From Candidatus Kapaibacterium sp. (GTDB lineage: Bacteria > Bacteroidota > Ignavibacteria > Kapaibacteriales > Kapaibacteriaceae), in the NCBI GenBank assembly GCA_022842685.1, contig JALHPC010000023.1, positions 1 through 43,651 of the forward strand: DNA of 43,651 nt, given 5' to 3'. The notes beneath the pieces are model-generated. The model was given only the letters and a program-made list of their open reading frames with translations, made no database searches and had not been told where the DNA came from. Of the stretch, positions 26,461-33,677 are shown piece after piece (position 1 is the first letter of the stretch; each line of letters starts with the position of its first letter). The translations under genes and the position numbers were made by a program.

Positions 26461-26760
26461 ATGTCTGTGTTCTTAACTGATATATACCTTGACCCCCCCG
26501 GACCGGGCTATATTTACTTCGTTATAGTCGATCTTGACTTTGCTCTAAGAGCCAACTGGCAAGTTCATAGAGTTGATCTGCATGTTGGTGCCACTATTGA
26601 GACCAAGACAACGGATGTCAGCGGAGTAGCTCTTTTCCATGACTTGCCATACGGAGGCCAGCATACGCACTACTTCCGTGTTCAAGTACAGAATGGGGTC
26701 GTCCATGAGGTTGTCATTCCCAGCGGATCGACCGGTGTTATTCGTCTAGTTCAGGTGTAA
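26461..26760 (+). CDS. Small beta-sandwich protein of unknown function
   Basis: 99 aa with a good ribosome-binding site. It begins MSVFLTDIYLDPPGPGYIYF and continues with alternating strands: VDLHVGATIETKTTDVSGVALFHDLPYGG looks like the turn region of a CarboxypepD-regulatory or Cna-B-type Ig fold, followed by HYFRVQVQNGVVHEVVIPSGSTG. There is no signal peptide, Cys or membrane segment. I do not recognise a family. It sits between the outer-membrane protein gene and a TPR-LuxR regulator, and could be a carrier or cap for either, which is inference. Confidence 0.55.
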   Translation: MSVFLTDIYLDPPGPGYIYFVIVDLDFALRANWQVHRVDLHVGATIETKTTDVSGVALFHDLPYGGQHTHYFRVQVQNGVVHEVVIPSGSTGVIRLVQV

Positions 26761-26790
26761 GAGTAGCATCTTTCAAAACCCTGTGTACCT

Positions 26791-26815
26791 TGCGACCTTC
26801 TCCATGGAGGTCGCA
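26791..26815 (+). promoter_or_regulatory. Hairpin masking the ribosome-binding site of the TPR-LuxR gene
   Basis: TGCGACCT (26791-26798) pairs perfectly with AGGTCGCA (26808-26815) around a 9-nt loop. The right arm and loop contain the ribosome-binding site GGAGG (26806-26810), and the stem reaches the A of the ATG. Folding would hide the start signal. Confidence 0.6.
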
Positions 26816-28719
26816 TGTACGACGAAACGTGCCAACATCTTCGACAAATGCTTGTTGCGCGAGATTGGCGTGGCTTACACGAAGCACTGTCTTTTATTCC
26901 CAATTCTGGTAACCCAGTAGTCGAAGCATATCGCTTTCTTGCCACGATGCGGCTCTCGGCAACTCCACCCGTGCTGCCAGAGGTGTGTCGTGTAGCGCTT
27001 CTCTATCCCGATGTTCACCCTCATGGCCCTATGACCACTAGCTCTGAAGTCGGTTTTATCGGACTCGTCCTGGCGGAAAGTCGGTTATCGCATCAGGATG
27101 TCGTCTCAACACAAGCCCTGGCTGCGGCAAAACGTGCCTACAGCAAGCTTGGATGTGTCGAAGGCCTAATTCGCACGAGTTACCTCGAAGCAATGAACCA
27201 AATTCAGAAGGGCGCAGCCGACAGTGTCGAAGCGTTGTCCGCGATCGTTGTGGAATCTCGGACTGTTGACGCCTCTGTTTACTTCGCATCTATGCAGAAC
27301 TTAGCCGTTGCAGAGTGTACCCAGGGTCGAACTCTGGACGCCCTGCAACGCCTACTCACGATGCTGAGCGAACTCGAAGCTCTCCATCAAGGTAATGGTA
27401 CAACGACGGTCTCTCCATCCTCGGTCGTATTTGCCCATGATGGACCACATGCAGTTCACTTCGACGCCCGAAAGCACCTCCTTTCCGCCTACGGCCAGCT
27501 TGCCATCCTGCTCGCCGAGAAGGGGGCGGTCGATCAAGCCACGGAGTATTACAGCAAAGGCCTCGAGATGCTGCGCTCGAGCGGTAAGCCGTCGGAACTT
27601 GCCACGTGGTGCAACAATATGGCCGTGCTGCGAATGGATGCCGATGATGCAGACGGAGCCGAACAGCTCCTTAAAGAGGCAATGCAGTTCGTCGACACCG
27701 AAGTGCGAGCCATGAAGCCCATCCATGATGCCCTTGTGTTCTCCATGGCCCGTTGCCGCGCTCTTCAACACCGGTACAGCGATGCCGTCGCAATGCTCGA
27801 CACACTCGCTGAGAATACTGTCGAAGCCCGACTTGCGATCGACGCCCACATCCTAAAGGCCGAATGTTTCGTCGATATGGGAGCAGCCCATCTAGCAGTA
27901 GCTCTTGCAGAACACGTGCTGCAACAGGTTGATCCGGAGGGGCAGCGGGTTCGAGTCCTTCGGGCTCGCGCAGTGCTGGCTCAAGCCCATGCCGCAATGG
28001 GTAACGCATCGTGGATTCAAGCCCTAGCCACCGTTGCAACCGCAATGGAGACGTCCAACCTCCTCCCCGACGCCGTTCGCACCTATCGCACGCTTGCTCG
28101 CGTCTCACAGCATGCAGGTGATGTTCAAGGGGCTCTGGATGCACTTCGGCTTGCTACCGACAGGGTAGGAGCGTTGCACCAACAGTCTGCTAACGATCGA
28201 AGTCAGGTGCTTAGCACGCTCTTTCAAGTGGAACTTGTTCGAAGCCGCGCGCAGCAAGCCGAAGCGGCCGCACAGGTCGAGCGACTCCAACACGAAAAAA
28301 CGTCAGACGTGCTGCACCAAGTAAACGAGGCCCTATTGGCACATAAGGCCGAACTCGCGGCGTTCCGGAACGGGCTCGCGAATATCGTTGCAGGCCCGGG
28401 TAGGTCCGACGAGAAACTTGCTGCACTACGGCGACAGCTCCGCGACGCCCCCAACATGCGTGATTCGTGGGAACATTACGTCGAGGTGTTTAGCATGGCT
28501 CACCCGCGCTTCCTGCGGTCGGTCGCAGAGCGCTGCCCAATGCTAACCTCCATGGAGATACGCGTGTGCGTTCTAACCAGAGCTGGCATGACGTCCGAAG
28601 AGATTGCCGACGTGCTCTGTCTTTCGCCTCGGACAATTGAATCTCATCGGCTCAACATCCGAAAGAAATTCGGGCTCTCTGGGAGGACCTCCTTGGCGGC
28701 CCTGCTAAGCACGATGTAA
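26815..28719 (+). CDS. TPR-repeat regulator with C-terminal LuxR-type HTH
   Basis: 634 aa. Residues 1 to about 470 are helical TPR-like repeats (e.g. AYGQLAILLAEKGAVDQATEYYSKGLEML, then CNNMAVLRMDADDADGAEQLLKEAM). A helical/coiled region follows at about 480-560 (RSRAQQAEAAAQVERLQHEK). The LuxR/FixJ-type winged HTH is at about 575-634 (LTSMEIRVCVLTRAGMTSEEIADVLCLSPRTIESHRLNIRKKFGL). This is a cytosolic one-component regulator of the kind common in Bacteroidota; the signal sensed by the TPR part is unknown. It has GGAGG 4 nt before the ATG inside a hairpin, so translation may be regulated. It directly follows the collar/OMP/small-protein cassette and may control it. Confidence 0.85.
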   Translation: MYDETCQHLRQMLVARDWRGLHEALSFIPNSGNPVVEAYRFLATMRLSATPPVLPEVCRVALLYPDVHPHGPMTTSSEVGFIGLVLAESRLSHQDVVSTQALAAAKRAYSKLGCVEGLIRTSYLEAMNQIQKGAADSVEALSAIVVESRTVDASVYFASMQNLAVAECTQGRTLDALQRLLTMLSELEALHQGNGTTTVSPSSVVFAHDGPHAVHFDARKHLLSAYGQLAILLAEKGAVDQATEYYSKGLEMLRSSGKPSELATWCNNMAVLRMDADDADGAEQLLKEAMQFVDTEVRAMKPIHDALVFSMARCRALQHRYSDAVAMLDTLAENTVEARLAIDAHILKAECFVDMGAAHLAVALAEHVLQQVDPEGQRVRVLRARAVLAQAHAAMGNASWIQALATVATAMETSNLLPDAVRTYRTLARVSQHAGDVQGALDALRLATDRVGALHQQSANDRSQVLSTLFQVELVRSRAQQAEAAAQVERLQHEKTSDVLHQVNEALLAHKAELAAFRNGLANIVAGPGRSDEKLAALRRQLRDAPNMRDSWEHYVEVFSMAHPRFLRSVAERCPMLTSMEIRVCVLTRAGMTSEEIADVLCLSPRTIESHRLNIRKKFGLSGRTSLAALLSTM

Positions 28720-28776
28720 TCGCGGCTCGTTGTAGCAAGCAGAAGCTCATTTAGTCATTCAGGGGAGATCAGCAAT

Positions 28777-28849
28777 CGAGCGTGGTAGGTTGGACGCAGG
28801 TACGTTCGTGGTGAACCAACCAACGTCAATCAGCCGCCACGCTCGTTTT
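28777..28849 (+). terminator. Branched hairpin with T-run after the TPR-LuxR gene
   Basis: An outer stem, CGAGCGTGG (28777-28785) with CCACGCTCG (28837-28845), encloses an inner stem GGTTGG (28788-28793) with CCAACC (28816-28821), followed by TTTT (28846-28849). The two stems pair perfectly. It could be an intrinsic terminator with an unusually long branched hairpin or the core of a small structured RNA. Confidence 0.5.
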
Positions 28850-28908
28850 GCGTTGTATATCCGTTATGCACCGTAGCACCGCCATAAATGACGGGTAGGA
28901 AAAGGGCC

Positions 28909-28947
28909 AAACCCACAGACTCGGCGTCTCGCCGGGACTGTGGGTTT
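28909..28947. terminator. Bidirectional terminator between converging genes
   Basis: AAACCCACAG (28909-28918) pairs with CTGTGGGTTT (28938-28947). Inside, GGCG (28923-28926) pairs with CGCC around TCT. On the minus strand it is followed by a T-rich stretch (GGCCCTTTTCC), fitting an end for the DUF2911 gene. Confidence 0.7.
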
Positions 28948-28986
28948 CGCAAGCACTCGTACTTCCGTTTCGAACGTTGTTCCTTG

Positions 28987-30018
28987 CTATTGGGATTCGA
29001 GTTTCTTCAGCCACATTTCGGAATTCGCACGCACCTCGGGGCTAGGATTCATCGACAATGCCTTCGAGAAATTGACCTTAGCAGCAGCTATATCACCGGC
29101 GGTCGCCAATGCCTCTCCCAAACTATCCCAAGTATTTGGATCCTCGGGATAGCGCTTTGCATTGACTGTAAAAACGGCAACGGCTCCTGAAGCATTGCCA
29201 CTCTGAAGCAACGTATATCCGTATGCATTAATTTCAGCGTTGGTTCCCATTTCACACGCCTTAACTCTCAGGTTATTGGCTTGTTCAACGTTGCCTTCCA
29301 TACCGGCGATTTCTGCCTTAAGGGTCATCGTTGAAAATGTAGGATTAAACCGAGTAGATACGAAATTGGCAAACTCAGCGATACTTGCTTTGCTGGCCTT
29401 GTTACGTATAAGCCACTGGCATGCCTGAACCCAGTTGTCCGACGAGAATCCTGCTAGGCCACTCAGCTGTTTTCGCAGCGATGCCTCAACCGTTGCCACA
29501 TTGTCCACAGAAACAGTGAACGATACTGCCACCGTCGCCCAGCGCAGGCGAATCGTAGCTGACGATGCAGAGACGTCTGGCACGTCGTACGTCAGAAGCT
29601 CGGTGTGTTCCGATACTGCTGGCGATACTGTTACTCGCGCTGCATCATTGGCCTTGTTATAGAAGTAGCTGCCCCAGGCGTCTGCATCCTTGCTAAACAC
29701 CAGTGTCCACTGCCTCTCGTTCGGAATCATATGCAGGCCATAACGACCAGCAGGCAGGGCTTGGCCGTTTATCGAAACTGGGGTACTGCACGTGAAGACC
29801 GTGTTCTCGTCGGCACCGGCACGCCACAGTTGACCCATCGGAACGACGTCGTGGAACACCTTGCGGTCGCGCACAGATGGACGTCCGTAATCGATAGACA
29901 AATCAGTCACCGAAACACGTTGGCTAATAGTAGCACGCGGAGACAGGGTGTTTGGCAGGTGAATTTGGGCACTTGCGCAAAAGCACGAGAAGATGAGAAG
30001 CAAGGCAATACGAAGCAT
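28987..30018 (-). CDS. Exported DUF2911 protein with TPR tail
   Basis: 343 aa with a signal peptide (MLRIALLLIFSCFCASA, cleavage before QIHLPNT). Residues 20 to about 185 are a DUF2911 domain: SPRATISQRVSVTDLSIDYGRPSVRDRKVF, VPMGQLWRAGADENTVFTCS, LPAGRYGLHMIPNERQWTLVFSKDADAWGSYFYN. The rest (about 190-343) is helical with TPR-like repeats (ANNLRVKACEMGTNAEINAYGYTLLQSGNASGAVAVF, then TWDSLGEALATAGDIAAAKVNFSKAL). DUF2911 is a periplasmic/secreted family of unknown function in FCB bacteria. It is transcribed away from the hairpin repeat array; upstream lie a CTGTGACA direct repeat (30046-30066) and a GTTTGAC-ATAC-GTCAAAC palindrome. Confidence 0.85.
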   Translation of the reverse strand: MLRIALLLIFSCFCASAQIHLPNTLSPRATISQRVSVTDLSIDYGRPSVRDRKVFHDVVPMGQLWRAGADENTVFTCSTPVSINGQALPAGRYGLHMIPNERQWTLVFSKDADAWGSYFYNKANDAARVTVSPAVSEHTELLTYDVPDVSASSATIRLRWATVAVSFTVSVDNVATVEASLRKQLSGLAGFSSDNWVQACQWLIRNKASKASIAEFANFVSTRFNPTFSTMTLKAEIAGMEGNVEQANNLRVKACEMGTNAEINAYGYTLLQSGNASGAVAVFTVNAKRYPEDPNTWDSLGEALATAGDIAAAKVNFSKALSMNPSPEVRANSEMWLKKLESQ

Positions 30019-30103
30019 GTGGAATACCTAAGAAATGAGCGGTAACTGTGACAGCGCCCTGTGACAATTGTAGCGAGGCACGAGTTACATTGCTGTCGCT
30101 GTT

Positions 30104-30121
30104 GTTTGACATACGTCAAAC
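30104..30121. promoter_or_regulatory. Palindromic operator candidate upstream of DUF2911
   Basis: GTTTGAC (30104-30110), 4 nt, then GTCAAAC (30115-30121) is a perfect 7-bp inverted repeat about 90 bp before the DUF2911 start. Direct repeats of CTGTGACA at 30046 and 30059 lie between. The spacing fits a dimeric regulator site. Confidence 0.35.
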
Positions 30122-30147
30122 GCGTCGATGGTCGATCGTATCATCAC

Positions 30148-30401
30148 CGCCGGAGGCGCTCCCGGCGAGACGCCGGGCCTATGCGCAGCATGTATCTATG
30201 CGCGGCATGTACCTATGCGCGGCATGTACCTATGCGCAGCATGTACCTATGCGCAGCATGTAACTATGCGCAGCATGTAACTATGCGCAGCATGTATCTA
30301 TGCGCAGCATGTGGCTATGCCGAAGGCATGTATCTGGGCCGCAGGCCCGTAACTGCGGCGCAGCCGCGTAACTATGCGCAGCATGTACCTATGCGCAGCA
30401 T
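30148..30401 (+). repeat. 17-bp-period hairpin repeat array with covarying stems
   Basis: Thirteen palindromic cores from 30181 to 30401, each stem-triloop-stem with a 6-nt spacer (GTACCT, GTAACT, GTATCT or GTGGCT). Ten have stem ATGC/GCAT with loop GCA or GCG. Unit 9 (30317-30329) is ATGCC-GAA-GGCAT, unit 10 (30336-30348) GGGCC-GCA-GGCCC, unit 11 (30355-30367) GCGGC-GCA-GCCGC. Both arms change together, so pairing is what is kept. Two further hairpins precede it: CGCC-GGA-GGCG (30148-30158) and CCCGGCG-AGA-CGCCGGG (30161-30177). The array fills the gap between the DUF2007 stop codon and the DUF2911 upstream region. It is open in two frames, but those are not genes. Confidence 0.95.
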
Positions 30402-30405
30402 GTCG

Positions 30406-30792
30406 TTAGCTATGGTTCGCCAACATCATTAACAGAATGACTGCAGTTACGACAATCGTCACAACCAGCATCATCATCAGCATAGTAGGCTTGGTATCGC
30501 CGTTGAGTGTTTGCTCGGCATCTGGGTCTTCAAGTGAGGCCTGCTCGAGATAGGCGTCGTCAACGTCGTCAGAGTCGTCGACGTTATCCCGCTTCCACGA
30601 TTCAATAGCTGCGGCGGCTTCATCGGCCTCGGATGTGGGCACAACAACACGAAACAGGAACGACACAGGTAGTTCGCCGGCCGCTACACTCAGTGTTCCA
30701 CCCAGTACGTCGGGATGAAACCCTTCCTCACGTAGGTGGTGAGCCAACATCGTAGCGTCAACTTCTGTCGATGTCTCGTAGATTACTCGCAT
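30406..30792 (-). CDS. DUF2007-like protein with C-terminal membrane anchor
   Basis: 128 aa. Residues 1-70 (VIYETSTEVDATMLAHHLREEGFHPDVLGG, then LFRVVVPTSEADEAAAAIESW) are the small alpha/beta fold of DUF2007, a putative signal-transducing domain. An acidic linker (DNVDDSDDVDD) leads to one membrane helix near the C-terminus (MLMMMLVVTIVVTAVILLMML). The N-terminus would be cytoplasmic. The stop codon touches the hairpin array. A 37-bp gap separates its start from the divergent DUF899 gene. Confidence 0.72.
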   Translation of the reverse strand: MRVIYETSTEVDATMLAHHLREEGFHPDVLGGTLSVAAGELPVSFLFRVVVPTSEADEAAAAIESWKRDNVDDSDDVDDAYLEQASLEDPDAEQTLNGDTKPTMLMMMLVVTIVVTAVILLMMLANHS

Positions 30793-30829
30793 ACTTGCAA
30801 TCTACATCACCACCACGCACTGCACAGCG

Positions 30830-31396
30830 ATGAATCTCGACGTCAATCCCCTAGAATCTCTCTACCATCGCACGGTCGCACTCCGTAAGGAGTTCGTAGC
30901 TGCCCTTCGTGCCAACCCGCAAGTTGTAGACCCTTCCCTCTACACCTTCATTGAACAAGGGGCAACGAAGAACTTGGCCGATCTCTTCGGCGACCAGCGC
31001 GATTTAGTGGTCATCCACAACATGGGCAAGCAATGTAAGTACTGCACCCTTTGGGCCGATGGTCTTAATGGTCTGCTGCGGCAGATTACGTCGCGCACGG
31101 CGATGGTGGTGATGAATGCCGACGACCCAGCAGTGCAGCATGCCGTAGCGGCAGAGCGCGGTTGGAATCACCGTATGGTTCACGATGCCGGTGGTGCCTT
31201 CGCCGTTGCTTTGGGCTTTGGTTCGTTGACCGATGGTAAACTGAGTCTTACTCCGGGTTATAGCTCGTTTTATAAAGACACTGACGGTACGATTACACGC
31301 ATCGGTTTCGACTTCTTCGGCCCAGGCGATATGTATATGCCTGTATTCCCAATGTTCGAGCTACTCAAAGATGGAGCCAACGGCTGGCAGCCGTAA
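30830..31396 (+). CDS. DUF899-type thioredoxin-fold protein
   Basis: 188 aa resembling the DUF899 family of predicted dithiol-disulfide oxidoreductases. Its characteristic part is MGKQCKYCTLWADGLNGLLRQI, with CxxC at the expected place, then AMVVMNADDPAVQHAVAAERGWNHRMVHDAGG and a closing FDFFGPGDMYMP. There is no signal peptide, so it is cytoplasmic. Its substrate is unknown. It is transcribed divergently from the DUF2007 gene over 37 bp and converges with the DUF3179 gene with 21 bp between stops. Confidence 0.78.
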   Translation: MNLDVNPLESLYHRTVALRKEFVAALRANPQVVDPSLYTFIEQGATKNLADLFGDQRDLVVIHNMGKQCKYCTLWADGLNGLLRQITSRTAMVVMNADDPAVQHAVAAERGWNHRMVHDAGGAFAVALGFGSLTDGKLSLTPGYSSFYKDTDGTITRIGFDFFGPGDMYMPVFPMFELLKDGANGWQP

Positions 31397-31417
31397 ACAA
31401 CAGCCCTTGCCTCTCGA

Positions 31418-32485
31418 CTAGGGATGAAACGCTTCCCACGACCGACGATACTCGACTGTGCTTCGTACCACGATATCCGAGCCGACAGAATCGCGATAGA
31501 CCACAACAGTGTTCGACGTAGCCGTAGGCACCCTGAAGGCAATGACGGTTCCCGCAATTGTATCACGAACGACCTGGCCGGCCTTTGTTCGTACAAGCTC
31601 TACAAGCGGATACATTTGTGAATCTTTACCAACAGTTACACCCAACACGAGAGATCGTGGCGCTTCATGGTTCGACGTGTCGCCCACGGTACGTGCATAG
31701 CCGCTTGACCACTTCGCACGTTCTTCCGATGCCGCATCGGGTACGAAGGTGGTAACCTGCATGTCTTCAGTCGGATGATATACCATCACCATGTCTTCGT
31801 ATGTACCATGGATTGACTCCAGCTCCTTGAATATCGTACCCTTACGTGGTCCTACAACACACTCTCCCGTGGCCTGATACCACCAGCTTCCCGTGCTGGC
31901 ATCCTCGAACACAGCGTTGAACTTGTTGGCGCCTACCAGTCGGAACGTCTCTCGTTGGCCATCGATAACGGGCGAAAACACACGTCCTGTATGGCACATT
32001 GTGCAATACGTCACCATCACGGGCACACTGTCCACAGTGTCGATGATCTTATGGTGATGAGCCACCAAGTCGAGTGCATAGCCTGCAATCATACCACCTT
32101 GCCGCACCCAAAGGTACATGGTTGAGTCATCCGAAAAACTGGCAGCCGAGCGGGATGTACGAGCAACCACGGTTGGCTCGTTAAACATAGCTTCGGCCGA
32201 CATCTTGGTTTGATGCAACATGTGGATTGCAGCACACAGCAACGTTGCCAGTACCATTAAGGTCTTACTCCACCACCGAGCGCTCGCCCACGCACGCCAG
32301 AAGCCATAGGCTGCCAGACCGGCTCCAATCGCTGTAATGAACCAGTGCCCCTTATTCAACGCATAGGAAAGGGGCAACGAATCCCACATTTGCATGGATG
32401 GCACGACGGGCATCAGCAGAAGCGTAAGAGCAATAGGAGAAAGACAGGCGACAACCAAGCCGAGATAAACGAGTGATGTACGCAT
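31418..32485 (-). CDS. DUF3179 membrane-anchored protein
   Basis: About 355 aa from the ATG at 32485; an upstream TTG (32536) would add 17 residues before the first membrane helix and is less likely. Three or four N-terminal hydrophobic segments (LVYLGLVVACLSPIALTLLLM; FITAIGAGLAAYGFW; WSKTLMVLATLLCAAIHML) precede a DUF3179 domain: GYALDLVAHHHKIIDTVDSVPVMVTYCTMCHTGRVFSPVIDGQ, then RLVGANKFNAVFEDASTGSWWYQATGE. DUF3179 proteins are extracytoplasmic and of unknown function. The usual Cys motif is here CTMCH, which doubles as a CxxCH pattern. The C-terminal half covers IFKELESIHGTYEDM and ends SWEAFHP. Confidence 0.85.
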   Translation of the reverse strand: MRTSLVYLGLVVACLSPIALTLLLMPVVPSMQMWDSLPLSYALNKGHWFITAIGAGLAAYGFWRAWASARWWSKTLMVLATLLCAAIHMLHQTKMSAEAMFNEPTVVARTSRSAASFSDDSTMYLWVRQGGMIAGYALDLVAHHHKIIDTVDSVPVMVTYCTMCHTGRVFSPVIDGQRETFRLVGANKFNAVFEDASTGSWWYQATGECVVGPRKGTIFKELESIHGTYEDMVMVYHPTEDMQVTTFVPDAASEERAKWSSGYARTVGDTSNHEAPRSLVLGVTVGKDSQMYPLVELVRTKAGQVVRDTIAGTVIAFRVPTATSNTVVVYRDSVGSDIVVRSTVEYRRSWEAFHP

Positions 32486-32546
32486 GCGGCAAGAATGAAT
32501 GGTGAACGGCAAACGGTCGAATCTCGGAATTGCCAACCGTACTTAC

Positions 32547-32657
32547 TGTGCTAACACAAGGTAAGTAGCTTACCATGTACAGCTTGTAGCTGGGCTAAGG
32601 GCATGTACCAGCGTCCAAGACACGTCCCTGTTGGCGAAGCCAACGTATCTTTGCTGC
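32547..32657 (+). promoter_or_regulatory. Divergent intergenic region with hairpins and a -7 box
   Basis: This gap between two divergent genes is packed with stem-loops: GGTAAG-TAG-CTTACC, CAGCT-TGT-AGCTG, and GTTGGC-GAA-GCCAAC (32630-32644). The last is followed by GTATCT, the same loop class and spacer as the 30.2-kb array. The spacer runs into TATCTTTG (32646-32653), a perfect -7 box only 4 nt before the ATG at 32658. Confidence 0.5.
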
Positions 32658-33677
32658 ATGTCTGCAACCACCCGCTCCCGCGTTGTGGAGCTGAGCGCCC
32701 ACAACGCCCAGCAAGTCACCGTGCTCGCCGCCCTGTCTGCCACCTTCATGTGGCTGCTGCTTACGATGGGCTTTATGCCGGCGATGGACACGTTTTTCTC
32801 CACGTTCCTTCGTAGCGACGTCCTGCGCAACGGCGAACGCGTCGTTTATCGCATCGCTGAAAACCGCTCCGACGACACCCTCACCACAGGCACCCTGTCT
32901 ACGTGGGCACTCGTAGAAAGCGACCCACGCCGCGCCGCTCTCGAGGCCCTAGGCAATGCTCCGTTGCCACGCGCCGAATATATCTTTCAACCCCTCGTAG
33001 CCCTTACCCCACTTGTGTTGGTAGGGGGCTTCGTTTTTGCTGCGCTGTTTACCGTGGTGCTGCCGTCGGGAATCGGTTTTGTGCGACAAAAAATTGAACG
33101 CGAAATCCTCACCACGCTCGACCGCATTGCCGTAGCACAGTTTGGCGATCATACCCCAGAAGATATCCGACGCCTTACGCGCGAGATTTCGGGTGCCGAC
33201 GTACGCAAGCTTCACGACCTGGTAGACGTATACGGCATGCCCTACTCCGACCTCGAACTGCTACAACGCGCCCTGCGCTGGAGCGATGCCTCGGCAGGCA
33301 TGCAGGTGGTGCGCGTTCACGATGCCGTGAAGTTCTATATGCGAGAGTACTTCACCGACCGCTACTCGAATGCCATCCTCGGACTCGTCTATATCGGTGC
33401 CGCAATCCTGATTATCGTGATCGGTATTCGTGGTCTGAAATTCCTACCGGCTACCGACCCCAGCGTGGTGCTCGGTGCACTAGGCCTCGAGTTTATGCTG
33501 CTGATAACCTATGCTGTCGTGCTTATGTATGGCCGCACCGAAGAGGCAAACCACGGCCCCACCGGCGGTGGTGGTGGCGAAGCCCAGTATGCCCTCGATG
33601 CCGATTCGCAACAGCTCTTGCGCGCCTTTTTGGCTACACCTCGCGCCTCGCAGCATAACGCCGGAGACGACGCGTGA
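32658..33677 (+). CDS. Membrane protein of unknown function, coupled to an ATPase
   Basis: About 339 aa from the ATG at 32658; the open frame reaches a TTG at 32631, but that lies in the GAA hairpin and promoter box. Four predicted membrane helices: near residue 15-35 (VTVLAALSATFMWLLLTMG), about 115-145 (PLVALTPLVLVGGFVFAALF), about 240-262 (AILGLVYIGAAILIIVIGI) and about 272-292 (VLGALGLEFMLLITYAVVLM). Cytoplasmic or periplasmic segments between carry helices (IEREILTTLDRIAVAQFG, RLTREISGADVRKLHDLVD), and the tail is Gly-rich and disordered. No family recognised. Its TGA overlaps the GTG start of the next gene (GTGA), so the two proteins are probably partners. Confidence 0.65.
   Translation: MSATTRSRVVELSAHNAQQVTVLAALSATFMWLLLTMGFMPAMDTFFSTFLRSDVLRNGERVVYRIAENRSDDTLTTGTLSTWALVESDPRRAALEALGNAPLPRAEYIFQPLVALTPLVLVGGFVFAALFTVVLPSGIGFVRQKIEREILTTLDRIAVAQFGDHTPEDIRRLTREISGADVRKLHDLVDVYGMPYSDLELLQRALRWSDASAGMQVVRVHDAVKFYMREYFTDRYSNAILGLVYIGAAILIIVIGIRGLKFLPATDPSVVLGALGLEFMLLITYAVVLMYGRTEEANHGPTGGGGGEAQYALDADSQQLLRAFLATPRASQHNAGDDA

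Noticed and set aside
30181..30401. CRISPR array
   Set aside because: The period is only 17 bp with a constant 6-nt spacer, no variable spacers and no cas genes.
30061..30432. Open frames through the hairpin array coding Met-Arg-Ser/Ala-Gln-His repeats
   Set aside because: They are by-products of a 17-bp repeat without stop codons; the covarying palindromes explain the sequence better.
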